Of a DNA stretch of 64,000 nucleotides, positions 8,940 to 18,947 are shown in pieces (positions within the stretch are counted from its first letter, which is position 1; the number at the start of each line of letters is the position of its first letter). The stretch comes from an uncultured Prochlorococcus sp. (lineage in GTDB: Bacteria; Cyanobacteriota; Cyanobacteriia; PCC-6307; Cyanobiaceae). The DNA lies in the NCBI RefSeq assembly GCF_902536725.1, contig NZ_CACAYO010000007.1, forward strand, positions 21,014 to 85,013. Direction: 5' to 3'. Under the pieces are notes generated by a model. That model was not told the DNA's origin. It worked only from the letters and a program-made list of their open reading frames with translations, and made no database searches. The position numbers were made by a program, and so were the translations under genes.

Positions 8940-9151
8940 CATTATTGGCTGAAATAAGCATGTAGTTCGAAAAGAGTTTTTTTGAATATGATGAATAATT
9001 TTTCTATTGCATAAAACAAATATTTATACATATATAACGTTTTAGGTTGTATTGTAAAAAATGTCCTCTGATTACTAAAAAATTTTGTTGAATACTTTGG
9101 CAAATAATTTTTTATTTTAAGTCATTTCATTTCTTCAATTTTATCTTCATA

Positions 9152-10501
9152 ATGGTTGAAAAAGTTTTAATTGCTAATCGTGGAGAAATAGCTTTACGAA
9201 TTGTCAGAAGTTGTAGAGAACTAGGTATTGCAACCGTTGCAGTTTTTAGCACAGTAGATAAAAAAGCGTTGCATGTTCAGCTTGCTGATGAGGCGGTTTG
9301 CGTTGGAGATTCATTAAGTAATAAAAGTTATTTAAATATTCCAAATATACTTGCTGCTGCTACGTCAAGAGGAGTTGATGCTATTCATCCTGGTTATGGA
9401 TTTCTTGCGGAAAATGATAAATTTGCTGAGATGTGTGGCGATCACGGCATAGTTTTTATTGGCCCATCTCCTAAAGCTATTAGATCTATGGGAGATAAAT
9501 CTACAGCTAAAGAAACTATGGAAGCAGTTGGAGTTCCAACAGTACCTGGCAGTAAAGGCTTGTTATCCAATGTTGATGAGGCTTACAAATTGGCAGATGG
9601 TATTGGCTATCCGGTAATTATTAAAGCGACTGCTGGAGGAGGTGGAAGAGGTATGAGGTTGGTTGAAAACTCTGATAATCTTGAAAAAATGTTTAAAGCA
9701 GCTCAAGGCGAAGCAGAAGCAGCATTTGGTAATGATGGTTTATATATGGAGAAATTTATAAAAAAGCCAAGACATGTAGAAATTCAAATTTTGGCCGACA
9801 GGTCGGGTAATGTTGTTCATTTAGGAGAGCGAGATTGTTCAGTTCAAAGAAGACATCAGAAGTTGCTAGAAGAGTCTCCTAGTCCTGCAATTAACGCTGA
9901 GCTAAGAAAAAAAATGGGGAATGCAGCCATTGCTGCTGCAAAAAGTATCGGCTATGAAGGAGCCGGGACAGTTGAATTTTTAGTTGATGATGATAATAAT
10001 TTTTATTTTATGGAAATGAATACTAGGATTCAAGTTGAACACCCTGTTACTGAAATGGTTACAGGAGTTGATCTAATAGCTGAGCAAATTAAAATCGCGA
10101 GCGGAGCAAATTTGGAATTTAATCAGGATGATATCCATTTAAACGGTCATGCTATTGAATGTAGAATAAATGCTGAAGATCCTTCTCACAATTTTCGACC
10201 ATCTCCTGGAAAAATAACTGGGTGGCTTCCTCCTGGTGGACCTGGTGTGAGGGTGGATAGTCATGTTTATACAGGCTATGAAATACCTCCGTTCTATGAC
10301 TCATTAATTGGTAAATTAATAGTCTGGGGAAAAGATCGTAATACTGCAATTAAACGTATGAACAGGGCTTTAAATGAATGTGCAGTGACTGGTATTCCTA
10401 CTACAATTAACTTTCATTTAACCTTACTGAATAAATCTAAATTTAAGCAGGGTAAGATACACACTAAATATGTAGAAGAAGAATTATTGCCAAATTACTG
10501 A
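9152..10501 (+). CDS. accC: Acetyl-CoA carboxylase biotin carboxylase subunit
   Basis: 449 residues, typical AccC length. It carboxylates the biotin of AccB with ATP and bicarbonate, the first half-reaction of malonyl-CoA formation for fatty acid synthesis in the cytoplasm. The N-terminal domain opens [19 protein letters not shown]. The ATP-grasp domain has the glycine loop AGGGGRGMR near 165. The conserved [10 protein letters not shown] is near 292, and the C-terminal segment includes RPSPGKI near 350. It is a single gene here, with no accB beside it. It ends convergently 18 bases before yggT. Confidence 0.96.
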   Translation: MVEKVLIANRGEIALRIVRSCRELGIATVAVFSTVDKKALHVQLADEAVCVGDSLSNKSYLNIPNILAAATSRGVDAIHPGYGFLAENDKFAEMCGDHGIVFIGPSPKAIRSMGDKSTAKETMEAVGVPTVPGSKGLLSNVDEAYKLADGIGYPVIIKATAGGGGRGMRLVENSDNLEKMFKAAQGEAEAAFGNDGLYMEKFIKKPRHVEIQILADRSGNVVHLGERDCSVQRRHQKLLEESPSPAINAELRKKMGNAAIAAAKSIGYEGAGTVEFLVDDDNNFYFMEMNTRIQVEHPVTEMVTGVDLIAEQIKIASGANLEFNQDDIHLNGHAIECRINAEDPSHNFRPSPGKITGWLPPGGPGVRVDSHVYTGYEIPPFYDSLIGKLIVWGKDRNTAIKRMNRALNECAVTGIPTTINFHLTLLNKSKFKQGKIHTKYVEEELLPNY

Positions 10502-10519
10502 GATATAATTTAATGACTT

Positions 10520-10834
10520 TTATGCAATATGTGTATGTAATGCTAGTTTTATAAGCCCTTGCTGACCGACTAAAATTTCTCTTAAAAAGCTTATAATTCC
10601 GATCCAAATTACGGGTCCGACATCAACGCCACCAATAGGAGGAATTAGTTTTCTTGTTAAATTAAGAATTGAGCTAGTTGGTATTGAAATTAGTAACCAT
10701 AAACCTTTACTTAAATCAATTTTTGGGTACCAGGTAAGTATTAATCTTATTAGGAAAACGATAGTTAGATATGAAAGAGAAATTCCTAAACAAATATCTA
10801 AAATTTGAAGATAGTTAACAAGCAAGGAAATCAC
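10520..10834 (-). CDS. YggT family membrane protein
   Basis: 104-residue integral membrane protein with hydrophobic segments at about 8-32, 42-60 and 75-95. It carries the family pattern RLILTWYP in the middle and LRKLIPPIGG-like TRKLIPPIGG near 66. YggT proteins (Ycf19 in plastids) are linked to osmotic tolerance or to membrane assembly of cytochromes and FtsZ-ring placement, depending on the species; the role here is not determined. The apparent start is GTG at 10834. It is divergent from psbX with an 81-base spacer. Confidence 0.8.
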   Translation of the reverse strand: MISLLVNYLQILDICLGISLSYLTIVFLIRLILTWYPKIDLSKGLWLLISIPTSSILNLTRKLIPPIGGVDVGPVIWIGIISFLREILVGQQGLIKLALHTHIA

Positions 10835-10884
10835 AATTATTTAATTCATCTTAATAAACAACCCGTTGAAACGTATTTAATTCG

Positions 10885-10890
10885 TATTAT
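10885..10890 (+). promoter_or_regulatory. Candidate -10 box of psbX
   Basis: TATTAT lies about 26 bases upstream of the GTG of psbX and would give a 5' leader of roughly 18-20 bases. A -35 is not obvious. Prediction by eye only. Confidence 0.35.
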
Positions 10891-10915
10891 AAATTGAGAA
10901 TTTAATATTTAAAAA

Positions 10916-11101
10916 GTGTTTCACATCTCAAATTTATTACTAGCAGCAGATTTTTCCGCTGAAGCTGCAAATAATTCCGCAGTTGGAATGATAGGTAGTT
11001 TTATTGCTGCCGCCTTACTTATCGTTATCCCAGCTACTGCATTTTTGATTTTTGTCAGTCAGAAAGATTCCCTCGATCGCACTTCTACTGGAAGACGCTA
11101 G
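10916..11101 (+). CDS. psbX: Photosystem II protein PsbX
   Basis: 61-residue single-span thylakoid subunit at the periphery of photosystem II near cytochrome b559, affecting QB-site plastoquinone turnover. One hydrophobic helix at about 24-47 ([20 protein letters not shown]) is followed by the stromal tail [16 protein letters not shown], the PsbX C-terminal pattern. The N-terminal extension of about 20 residues compared with the 38-40 residue PsbX of other cyanobacteria fits the Prochlorococcus form as I recall it. The start codon is GTG. ycf66 follows on the same strand 79 bases later. Confidence 0.88.
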   Translation: MFHISNLLLAADFSAEAANNSAVGMIGSFIAAALLIVIPATAFLIFVSQKDSLDRTSTGRR

Positions 11102-11134
11102 TTTTTGTAGAAGTTTTAAGTACACTATATATAT

Positions 11135-11154
11135 AAGGGATAAAACTAACCCTT
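11135..11154 (+). terminator. Weak hairpin between psbX and ycf66
   Basis: AAGGG (11135-11139) can pair with CCCTT (11150-11154) around a 10-base AT loop, followed by an A/T-rich stretch without a clean U tract. It may be an attenuator or processing hairpin between psbX and ycf66. The stem is only five pairs, so this is weak. Confidence 0.25.
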
Positions 11155-11180
11155 TAAAAATAAATTTTTGGAGAAAGAAT

Positions 11181-12107
11181 GTGGTCAATGCTAGTCTCAA
11201 TTGGGCCAGTATTGTTGGTATAGTTCTCGCGGTATGTGGAGGAGGCCTTTATTTTTTGAGGTCTTTTAAGCCTGCTTTAGCGAGAGATTATGATGTTTTC
11301 TTCGCAGCAATTGGACTTTTGTGCGGAGGAATATTATTTTTTCAAGGCTGGAGGCTAGATCCTATCCTTCAATTTGGGCAGTTTTTATTAGCAGGAACTA
11401 CAGTTTTCTTTGCATATGAAAGTGTGCGATTGAGGGGAGTTGCTACTGATCAAGCTAGAAGGTCATCTTATTTTGATGATGATCCTATTACTGATGTTCC
11501 CAGAAACTCAAGGGGCCGATTTAATGACGATTATAATAGGTTTGAAGAATCTGAAAGAACATCCAGAAGATTTAAACCTCAAGAAGATGAATTTGAAGAA
11601 GACTTTACTGAGGGGAGATCCCTTAGGAGGAATGTTTCAAGAGCTATACCCTCTGCTGCAGCAAGTAGAAATAGGTCATCTACGAGGGAAACAAGTCGGT
11701 TTCAAAATGATGAACCTATAAGAAGGAGAAGACAGACTTCTGAAGATAGAAACAGTAAACAACCAGAAACAAATAACTTTGGTGAAAGAAGAAATTTATC
11801 TCGTGATGAAGCAAAAACAGGGTCTAGACCCAGAATGAATCGTGCAGTTTCCAGACGAGATAATATCACTGCTCCAGATGATTCTACATTAAGAAATAAA
11901 GCTATTAGATCCCCTATTAGGCAGCAAACTTCAACAGCTCAAGTAGAAGATGCTTCATTTAAAGATGCTAATCAATCCAAAAAACCACGTGAGAATCGTA
12001 GAGTAAGCTCTTCAGCTAGATCAAGTTTAAAAAATCAAAGTAGTAGATATAACGTTGGAACAAACAAAAAGAAACCAAGAGATAACAGTTCTAGATTTGA
12101 TGATTAA
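11181..12107 (+). CDS. ycf66: Ycf66 family protein
   Basis: 308 residues. The N-terminal domain (about 1-95) has three hydrophobic segments with ALARDYDVFFAAIGLLCGGI near 32 and FQGWRLDPILQFGQFLLAG near 54, as in Ycf66 of cyanobacteria and plastids. The rest (about 100-308) is a low-complexity, Arg/Ser/Asn-rich, probably disordered tail. The function is unknown; thylakoid association is assumed. The frame is open from 11052, but I place the start at GTG 11181 because GGAGAAAG ends four bases before it and the upstream residues overlap psbX. It is convergent with the hli gene, with no spacer. Confidence 0.8.
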   Translation: MVNASLNWASIVGIVLAVCGGGLYFLRSFKPALARDYDVFFAAIGLLCGGILFFQGWRLDPILQFGQFLLAGTTVFFAYESVRLRGVATDQARRSSYFDDDPITDVPRNSRGRFNDDYNRFEESERTSRRFKPQEDEFEEDFTEGRSLRRNVSRAIPSAAASRNRSSTRETSRFQNDEPIRRRRQTSEDRNSKQPETNNFGERRNLSRDEAKTGSRPRMNRAVSRRDNITAPDDSTLRNKAIRSPIRQQTSTAQVEDASFKDANQSKKPRENRRVSSSARSSLKNQSSRYNVGTNKKKPRDNSSRFDD

Positions 12108-12383
12108 TTATAAGATTCCTGCCCATTTTAAAAACGATTGTTTACTAAATAATTCAATCAATACTATTGCGAGGAAGCCAATCATTGCAAATCTCCCGTT
12201 AGTTATTTCAGAATAACTACTCCATCCAAATTTATATTCATCTTTAATTTCTATAGATTTTTCATCTAATTTATTGTCCTCAATTTGTTCATTGATCTGA
12301 TTCGGATCTTTTTGCCCTTCTGTAAAACTCTCATTCTCTAAATTAGTGTCTTCTGAGTTCGTTTGTTCTTCTTTAGAATTCAT
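12108..12383 (-). CDS. hli: High-light-inducible protein (HLIP/SCP), long-tailed
   Basis: 91 residues. An acidic, Asn/Glu-rich N-terminus (1-48) precedes a single CAB/ELIP-type helix, with FGWSSYSEITNGRFAMIGF around 52-71. E59 and R63/N61 belong to the chlorophyll-binding ExxNGRxAMxGF motif. HLIPs bind chlorophyll and carotenoid and protect photosystem II assembly intermediates. The 48-residue leader is longer than in the 48-residue hli at 40419. It starts 8 bases downstream of the ABC transporter gene stop on the same strand, so the two are likely cotranscribed. Confidence 0.88.
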   Translation of the reverse strand: MNSKEEQTNSEDTNLENESFTEGQKDPNQINEQIEDNKLDEKSIEIKDEYKFGWSSYSEITNGRFAMIGFLAIVLIELFSKQSFLKWAGIL

Positions 12384-12391
12384 TTTTCTTG

Positions 12392-14374
12392 TTAATCCTT
12401 AAAATTATACTTATCAGAAGTCAATAATTTCCAGTCTCCTTGTCCATTTAATTCTAAAATATTTTCGTGAAAATCTTTTAAGCTAGGTCTATGTCCAACA
12501 CTAATAAGGGAAAGTTCTCGTTCCTTTAGTAGACTATATAGTTTTTTTTCAGTGTTAATATCTAAAGCACTAGTTGCTTCATCAAGTACTGCAAATCTTG
12601 GAGAATTTAGTAAGAGTCTTGCAAAAGCCAATCTTTGTTGCTCGCCTAAGGAAAGAATTCGTGGCCAATCTTGTTTGATATCAAGATTAGGATACCGATC
12701 TACTAAAGTTTTTAAATTTACTTCATGTAGTACAGAAGTAAGATGTTCATCACTAAATTTCTTAACTTCTGTGGGATAACATAATTGTTCCCTTAATGAG
12801 CCTAGTAACATATATGGTTTTTGCGGTATGAATAATAATTCCCCAATTTTTGGTTTTTTAATTACTCCCTGATCGGGTTCCCACAAACCGCTAATCATTC
12901 TTAATAAAGATGTTTTTCCGCACCCAGATGGTCCTACAACCAAAAGTGATTGATTATTGTCGATGCTTAAATTTAAATTTTTAATGATTGTTTTATTTGA
13001 TCCTGGTGGGCAAAGGTCAGCATTATTAATAAGAATTGAGGGGTAATCTGAAATAACGTTGGGATTGCTCGTTGGGTTGGTTTGACTAATGGATTCAACT
13101 TTTGATTGGAATCCTTCTAATCTGCCAATACCAGCAGTAAATTTTGCAAGTTCTTCGATTTGATTAACAATGAAAAATAACGAACCTTCAACCATTCCAA
13201 ATGCAAAGCTGGCCTGAATAAAGCGTCCATAATCAATATCACCTTTAAAGTAAGGGATTGCCATTATTAAATATGGAAAGAAATTTCCAGCATAATTAAT
13301 GGATCTCCTCATGACGTCTATTATTACTCTCCATATAATCAGTAAATTAAAGTTTCTCACCACTTCTCCTAATCGTCTTTCAGTTTCACTTTGCTCAGGA
13401 TTCTCCCCAGAGTAAAATGCTATTGATTCAGCATTATCTCTAATATGTACTAAGCCGTATCGAAAATCTGCTTCATATCTGAGTTGATCAAAGTCAATCT
13501 TTACAAGATTTTTTCCAGCAATTAAAAGGATAGAAGTTGCAAATGCAGCGTAACCAAATAAAGAAAAAGTAAGTGTTGTACTAATACTCCATAAAATAAG
13601 AATATTAAGTGAAAATGTTAGTAAGGCATCAAAAATACCTAATGTAAAAGAGAGACTTTGCCCGGTAAAAGCTCTGGTATCATCTGTGATTCTTTGATCA
13701 GGATTATCTACATCTGTTTGTTCCTCATCATTGGGATTCAATTGGTAATAAGCTTTATTAGTCATATAATCTTTGACTAAACTTTTTGAAAGCCATTCTC
13801 TCCAAATTATTCCTAACTTATATGTAAAAAATATTTGAGAAACACGTATTGGTAGAGCAACAGCGAAACAACAAGCGTAAATCCCCAATATCCGATAAAA
13901 ACCATCTTCTTGTTTTTCTACTAAAGCATTTGTTAAATCTCTCGCAATAAATCCAATACCTGCGTTTATTCCGTTTACAGCTAAAAGCATTAATACAATT
14001 ATCGCAAGGAACAACCAATGTAACCATCTACGATTTTTTAATTGACGTCTTAAGCTAAAAAAGCTCCCTGATCCAATTAAAAATAAGGCAGAGAAAAGCA
14101 ATCCCCAGCTTCCAGCCCATATTGAATTTACAGTACTTACTACACCTCCGAAATACTTTTGAAGAAAAATTGGTTGAAAGCTCTCAAAAAAACTTATTAT
14201 TCCTGTAAGACCGACAAGTACTACCCCACCAACGCAAAATAAAAGAGAAATCAAAAGCCATATGAATTGAAATCCATTACATTGATCTATAGGAAGGAAA
14301 AATGGCTGAGATAGCTTCCTTAATTTTTGTAATTGGTAAATTATTTTGGATTTATTATTAACTGTTTTATTCAT
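12392..14374 (-). CDS. ABC transporter, fused permease-ATPase (SbmA/BacA/ABCD type)
   Basis: 660 residues. The N-terminal membrane domain (about 1-420) has roughly six spans and an EAA-like loop typical of the SbmA/BacA/peroxisomal ABCD family (ABC_membrane_2). The C-terminal ATPase has Walker A GPSGCGKTS near 480, signature SLGEQQRLAFARL near 576 and Walker B FAVLDEATSALD near 592. Relatives import peptides, cobalamin or other hydrophilic solutes (Mycobacterium Rv1819c) or very-long-chain acyl-CoA. The substrate here cannot be read from sequence. It probably works as a homodimer and is followed by hli. Confidence 0.85.
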   Translation of the reverse strand: MNKTVNNKSKIIYQLQKLRKLSQPFFLPIDQCNGFQFIWLLISLLFCVGGVVLVGLTGIISFFESFQPIFLQKYFGGVVSTVNSIWAGSWGLLFSALFLIGSGSFFSLRRQLKNRRWLHWLFLAIIVLMLLAVNGINAGIGFIARDLTNALVEKQEDGFYRILGIYACCFAVALPIRVSQIFFTYKLGIIWREWLSKSLVKDYMTNKAYYQLNPNDEEQTDVDNPDQRITDDTRAFTGQSLSFTLGIFDALLTFSLNILILWSISTTLTFSLFGYAAFATSILLIAGKNLVKIDFDQLRYEADFRYGLVHIRDNAESIAFYSGENPEQSETERRLGEVVRNFNLLIIWRVIIDVMRRSINYAGNFFPYLIMAIPYFKGDIDYGRFIQASFAFGMVEGSLFFIVNQIEELAKFTAGIGRLEGFQSKVESISQTNPTSNPNVISDYPSILINNADLCPPGSNKTIIKNLNLSIDNNQSLLVVGPSGCGKTSLLRMISGLWEPDQGVIKKPKIGELLFIPQKPYMLLGSLREQLCYPTEVKKFSDEHLTSVLHEVNLKTLVDRYPNLDIKQDWPRILSLGEQQRLAFARLLLNSPRFAVLDEATSALDINTEKKLYSLLKERELSLISVGHRPSLKDFHENILELNGQGDWKLLTSDKYNFKD

Positions 14375-14416
14375 TACTCGACAAGTTTTATAAGGAAAAT
14401 TATAACTTTTAGCAGT

Positions 14417-14695
14417 CTATTGACTAAAGCCAATAAATGAAAGTGCCCAGTCAGGTAAATTTAAGTAATTCAAGATTGTCATATCAAATTTATGAACTAT
14501 TGGAAAAGATTTATCTAATACCCACCATAAAAGAAAAGGTAGATTAAATAAAATTTGTAATTGCCATTTATAAGTTAAAACTTTCCAAATTTTTATTAAT
14601 TTATTTTTGAGTGAATCGTCCAGCTCTTCCCAATTTTTTGATATTAAATTGAATAAATTTCTGGATTCTGTATTTAAGGAATCTGGGGTATTCAT
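14417..14695 (-). CDS. Small conserved-looking protein with one membrane segment
   Basis: 92 residues, not recognised. A charged helical N-terminus (about 1-40) precedes a hydrophobic stretch LQILFNLPFLLWWVL at about 46-60, then an amphipathic C-terminus ending LPDWALSFIGFSQ. It sits between the HIT-protein gene and the ABC transporter on the same strand, 42 bases before the ABC start, and could be part of that transcription unit. No function assigned. Confidence 0.55.
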   Translation of the reverse strand: MNTPDSLNTESRNLFNLISKNWEELDDSLKNKLIKIWKVLTYKWQLQILFNLPFLLWWVLDKSFPIVHKFDMTILNYLNLPDWALSFIGFSQ

Positions 14696-14742
14696 TGTGT
14701 TTTTTCTTTATTTATAACCCATAAACATTTCTTTCGAGAGTT

Positions 14743-15084
14743 TTAACCTGGGGGCCAATTCATTTTTCTGCCAGATAAAAAATGAATATGTAAATGAAAA
14801 ACTGTTTGTCCCGATTCTGCTCCAGTATTAATTACAGTTCTCCAATTAGTTAAATTTTTTGATTTAGCTATTTTGCTACCAACAAAAAGTAAATGCCCTA
14901 ATAAATTTGCATCTTCTTCAATACAATCTAATAAACTAATAATTGGCTTTTTTGGAATCACTAAAAAATGTACTGGTGCTTGCGCCTGGATATCATTAAA
15001 CGCAATACAAAAATCATCTTCATAAAGCTTATCGCAGGGTATTTCTTCATTAATTATTTTTTGAAATATTGTAGTTTCAGTCAT
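14743..15084 (-). CDS. HIT-family (HINT/PKCI) nucleotide phosphoramidase
   Basis: 113 residues, standard for HINT-type histidine triad proteins that hydrolyse AMP-lysine and related nucleoside phosphoramidates. The triad FHLHIHFLSGR places H97, H99 and H101 in the H-x-H-x-H signature; H99 is the expected nucleophile. The N-terminal TIFQKIINEEIPCDKLYED is also characteristic. It lies four bases downstream of def on the same strand. Physiological substrate unknown. Confidence 0.92.
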   Translation of the reverse strand: MTETTIFQKIINEEIPCDKLYEDDFCIAFNDIQAQAPVHFLVIPKKPIISLLDCIEEDANLLGHLLFVGSKIAKSKNLTNWRTVINTGAESGQTVFHLHIHFLSGRKMNWPPG

Positions 15085-15088
15085 TAGA

Positions 15089-15694
15089 TTAATTAATAGA
15101 AATTACATCTTTTTCGTTGAACCCTTCCTTTATAAGTTCTTTGTTCAAATCATCTTTTGATGTAACTCTATCAACAAATAATATTCCGTTTAAGTGATCC
15201 ATTTCGTGTTGAATACACCTCGCCAGAAGTCCATCTGCTTTCATTTTTCGTGGTCTACCCATTTCATCTCTAAATTTTAATTTTATAGTTGATGGTCTTA
15301 CTACATTCAAATATACGCCAGGTATACTTAAGCAGCCTTCTTCGTATGAATTAAGGGTTGTTCCAAAGCCTGTAATTTCTGGATTTATTAATATTAGAGG
15401 TTCTGCTGCTGAATCTTCAAAATTTACATCTATGACAAGAAGTTCTTTGTTGATACCAATTTGAGGTGCTGCAAGTCCGATTCCTTTAGCTGCGTACATG
15501 CTTTGAAGCATTTCTCTCGCAAGTTTTCTAATCGATTCGTCAACCTTAGTTATTCTTTTGGAATTTTGTCTTAATACATCATCACCAAGTTTATAAATAT
15601 CTAGAGATGGTTTACCTGTTTGTTCTTTTGCAATTTTTTGTGAGCTTCCATTTGTTCTTGACTTTTTTGCAAGTTGTGAAAAATGGTTTGCCAC
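15089..15694 (-). CDS. def: Peptide deformylase
   Basis: 201 residues. It removes the N-formyl group from nascent proteins using a bound metal. The three family motifs are intact: GIGLAAPQIG (71-80), EGCLSIPG (119-126, metal ligand C121) and QHEMDHLNG (162-170, ligands H163 and H167, catalytic E164). An N-terminal extension of about 30 polar residues precedes the core. The start appears to be GTG at 15694. It is operonic with the HIT gene and divergent from the S9 peptidase with a 77-base spacer. Confidence 0.95.
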   Translation of the reverse strand: MANHFSQLAKKSRTNGSSQKIAKEQTGKPSLDIYKLGDDVLRQNSKRITKVDESIRKLAREMLQSMYAAKGIGLAAPQIGINKELLVIDVNFEDSAAEPLILINPEITGFGTTLNSYEEGCLSIPGVYLNVVRPSTIKLKFRDEMGRPRKMKADGLLARCIQHEMDHLNGILFVDRVTSKDDLNKELIKEGFNEKDVISIN

Positions 15695-15771
15695 GTTAAA
15701 AAAGTTTTTAATTAAGAGTTTAGCTATAAAAATACTAGCACTTTAATTTGCTTTCTTTATATTTTTTTTAA

Positions 15772-17697
15772 ATGAGTAATGATGATAAGTTAAAAGTTAG
15801 GCAAACTGAATCTAAAAAAATTGCTTTCAAGGAATTAACTATTATTAGGGATACTATTTTTTGGATTGATGTTGTTGGTGAAGGTCAAAATGAGAATGCT
15901 ATTTTTGCAAGACCATTTAATAATAAAGAGTCTTTTCCTCAGCAATTAACAAGTAAGAAATATAATATAAAAAATAATTTTCATGGATATGGTGGTAAAT
16001 CTTATAAATGTATAAATATTAAAAATAATTTTTATTTGATATGGATAGATCAGATTACTAAGGCAGTATGGTTTCAAATTTTTAAAGAGGCAGCGACAAC
16101 TGATAGAAGCCAAAATAAATATCTCATTTCGGTTCAAGGACCTAATCAACTATCTAAATCAATTGATGGAAATTTTGATTCTTCATTTGTCATTTCTGAA
16201 AAAAATTTATTGTATGGAATTTGCGAAATAAATAATAGAGATTATTTATTTTCTTTAAATTTAAAAAAAACTAAACAAGATATTTATCGAATAAAAAAAT
16301 TTAAAAATTTTGCTGGAGAATTATCTTCTAATAGATCTGCTAACTTACTTTCCTGGATAGAATGGGATTATCCATATATGCCCTGGGAGAAAAATGAGCT
16401 GTTTTTTGCTCAAATAGATCAAGATGGTGAGATACAAAAAATAAAAGAATTCTCAAATAAGCTGATAAATTCCAAAAAAAACGTTTCTTTTTTTCAACCA
16501 TATTGGATAAGTGAAACACATTTGGTATGTTCTGAAGATAGTTCTGGATGGTGGAACTTATTGTTTTTAGATGTTAGTGAAATTGAGAATATTTTTATTA
16601 AGAAAAGAGTAAAGAGAAATTTGATTGAATATGGAGCACCACAATGGGTTACGGGAATAACATTTTTTTCAGGGAATAAAAAAAATTTATTTTGTGTAGC
16701 AAAAAAAGAAAATAGTTTAATATTGGAACAATATATAGATCTTGAATTTGTTAAAGAATTTTCTACTCCTTTTACCTCAATAAGTGATTTCAGTGTTTTT
16801 CGGAATAAAGTCCTTTTAAAGGGTTATGGATCTGATTTTTTGGGAATTGTATTTGAAATTGATTTTGCAAAAAAAGTTTTATCAAATTTTTCTAAGCAGA
16901 TATTTTTTGACCATATAAAAGATTGTTCAAAACCTGAAACATTTTGGTTTAAAGGTTTTGAAGATAAATCAACTCATTGTTTCCTTTATAGACCGCTTGT
17001 TGAAAATCTTAAAAAGCCACCGCTCCTTGTTAGAGCCCATAGCGGACCAACTTCATGTTTTGATGGATCATATAATTCTGAAGTTCAATATTGGACGTCG
17101 AAGGGATTTTTCGTTGCTGAAGTCAATTATGGAGGATCATCAGGATTTGGCAAAGCATATAGAGAGAGGTTGAATCATAAATGGGGTATTGTTGATTCTT
17201 ATGATTGCAAAGAACTAGCTCTTGAATTGATTAAATCAAATCAAGTTGATAGTGAAAAAGTAGTAATTTTTGGGAATAGTGCTGGTGGGTTAACTGCCCT
17301 GAATTGTTTATTATATGGTTCTATTTTTAAAGCAGCAATTTGTAAATATCCTGTTATTGATTTGAAGGATATGCATTACAACACTCATAGGTTTGAAAAA
17401 GATTATTTAAATTCTTTGGTAGGAAATTATGCAAAAGACCATGATGATTATATAAATAGATCACCGATAAATCATATTAACAAAATAAAAAAACCTATCT
17501 TATTGTTTCATGGGAAAAAAGATACAGTTATTTCTTATAAACAAACTTTAAAAATTAAAGAAATTTTGATTCAGAATAATAAATATTCAGAAGTTATTTT
17601 TTTTGATAATGAAGGGCATGGTTTTAGAAATATTGAAAATAAAGAAGTAGTAATGCAAAAATCTCAGGAATTTTTAAAAAATGCTTTGAATACTTAA
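15772..17697 (+). CDS. Prolyl-oligopeptidase family (S9) peptidase / dienelactone-hydrolase-like
   Basis: 641 residues. The N-terminal half (about 1-390) is a beta-propeller-like region. The C-terminal alpha/beta-hydrolase carries the nucleophile elbow FGNSAGG near 502, an Asp in KKDTV near 585 and a His in NEGHGF near 618. This is the acylaminoacyl-peptidase/DPP-like layout, cytoplasmic, with no signal peptide. The exact peptide substrate is unknown. The last four bases overlap the convergent sufS. Confidence 0.85.
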   Translation: MSNDDKLKVRQTESKKIAFKELTIIRDTIFWIDVVGEGQNENAIFARPFNNKESFPQQLTSKKYNIKNNFHGYGGKSYKCINIKNNFYLIWIDQITKAVWFQIFKEAATTDRSQNKYLISVQGPNQLSKSIDGNFDSSFVISEKNLLYGICEINNRDYLFSLNLKKTKQDIYRIKKFKNFAGELSSNRSANLLSWIEWDYPYMPWEKNELFFAQIDQDGEIQKIKEFSNKLINSKKNVSFFQPYWISETHLVCSEDSSGWWNLLFLDVSEIENIFIKKRVKRNLIEYGAPQWVTGITFFSGNKKNLFCVAKKENSLILEQYIDLEFVKEFSTPFTSISDFSVFRNKVLLKGYGSDFLGIVFEIDFAKKVLSNFSKQIFFDHIKDCSKPETFWFKGFEDKSTHCFLYRPLVENLKKPPLLVRAHSGPTSCFDGSYNSEVQYWTSKGFFVAEVNYGGSSGFGKAYRERLNHKWGIVDSYDCKELALELIKSNQVDSEKVVIFGNSAGGLTALNCLLYGSIFKAAICKYPVIDLKDMHYNTHRFEKDYLNSLVGNYAKDHDDYINRSPINHINKIKKPILLFHGKKDTVISYKQTLKIKEILIQNNKYSEVIFFDNEGHGFRNIENKEVVMQKSQEFLKNALNT

Positions 17698-18947
17698 GAA
17701 TTGATTTTTAGAAAATCAATAGTATCTTTTAATTTTTCTATAAACATATCAATTTCTTCCTTATTGGTTGTGAAATTCATACTGATTCTAGCTGTTGATT
17801 TAATTCCAATGTATCTGTGAAGAGGTTGGCAGCAATGGTGTCCACTTCTGATGCAAATTCCTTTTGAATCAAGAATTTCAGCAATATCATTTGAATGTAT
17901 ATTTTTTATATAAAAGGTGGCAAGTGAGGCTCTTTCTGGATCTATCTCTGGTGATGGACCTATGATTTTAATATTTTCTATTTGATTTAATTTTTCAAAT
18001 AAATATTTAGTAATAGTCTTTTCATATTTATGAATTTCATTCAATCCAATATTGTTAATATAATTAATCGCTTCCGAAAGACCTATTGCTTCTGCAATGG
18101 CTGGAGTTCCAGCTTCAAATTTGTGTGGTAGCTCTGCCCAAGTACTTGTTTCTTCAAAAACATCTTGAATCATTTCGCCACCTCCAAAGAGAGGAGGAAT
18201 TTTTTCTAGGATTTCTTTTCTTGACCAAAGGAAACCAATACCTGTAGGACCGCATAATTTGTGTCCTGATCCAGCTAAAAAATCTATATTAAGATCAATC
18301 ACATCCAGTTTTTGATGAGCCAAACTTTGGCATGCATCTATTAACACTAAAGAACCTTTTTGTTTAGCTAATTTTGTTATTTCTTTGATTGGATTACAGC
18401 AACCAAGAGTATTACTAACATGAACTAGGCTAACAAGTTTAGTTCTAGATGTTAGTTTTGATTTAAAGTCGTCTATATCTAATTTCCCATCTTTATCTAT
18501 ACCTATAAATTTTAATTTGCATTTATTTTTTGCTGCAACCATTTGCCATGGAACAATATTGCTATGATGCTCCATTATTGATAAGAGAATTTCATCGTTT
18601 TCTTTTAATGAATATTCGCCCCATGATCTAGCTACTAGATTGATTGCCTCAGTAGCATTTCTTGTGAAAATAATTTCTTTTGCTGAATTCGCTTTTATAT
18701 ATTGGCTAATTAAATATCGCGCATTTTCAAATTCTTCTGTCGCTTTAGCACTTAATTGATGTGCGCCTCTATGTACATTGGCATTAAAATTTTTATAATA
18801 TTCATTAATTTTTTCTAAGACTTGTATTGGTTTTTGAGTGGTTGCAGCATGGTCTAAATAAATAATTTGCTCACTACTTTTTAAGTTCTTATTTAAAAGA
18901 GGAAAGTCTTTCTTCGTTATTTCAGGAAAATTTTGAATTGTTTCCAT
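17694..18947 (-). CDS. sufS: Cysteine desulfurase SufS
   Basis: 417 residues, group II PLP enzyme that moves sulfur from cysteine to the SufBCD scaffold. The PLP lysine lies in SGHKLCGPTG near 228. The catalytic cysteine is in RSGHHCCQPLH near 372. The LDHAATTQKP motif at the N-terminus is typical. It is last gene of sufBCDS; its ATG touches the stop of sufD (shared base at 18947), indicating translational coupling. No SufE is adjacent. Confidence 0.95.
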   Translation of the reverse strand: METIQNFPEITKKDFPLLNKNLKSSEQIIYLDHAATTQKPIQVLEKINEYYKNFNANVHRGAHQLSAKATEEFENARYLISQYIKANSAKEIIFTRNATEAINLVARSWGEYSLKENDEILLSIMEHHSNIVPWQMVAAKNKCKLKFIGIDKDGKLDIDDFKSKLTSRTKLVSLVHVSNTLGCCNPIKEITKLAKQKGSLVLIDACQSLAHQKLDVIDLNIDFLAGSGHKLCGPTGIGFLWSRKEILEKIPPLFGGGEMIQDVFEETSTWAELPHKFEAGTPAIAEAIGLSEAINYINNIGLNEIHKYEKTITKYLFEKLNQIENIKIIGPSPEIDPERASLATFYIKNIHSNDIAEILDSKGICIRSGHHCCQPLHRYIGIKSTARISMNFTTNKEEIDMFIEKLKDTIDFLKINS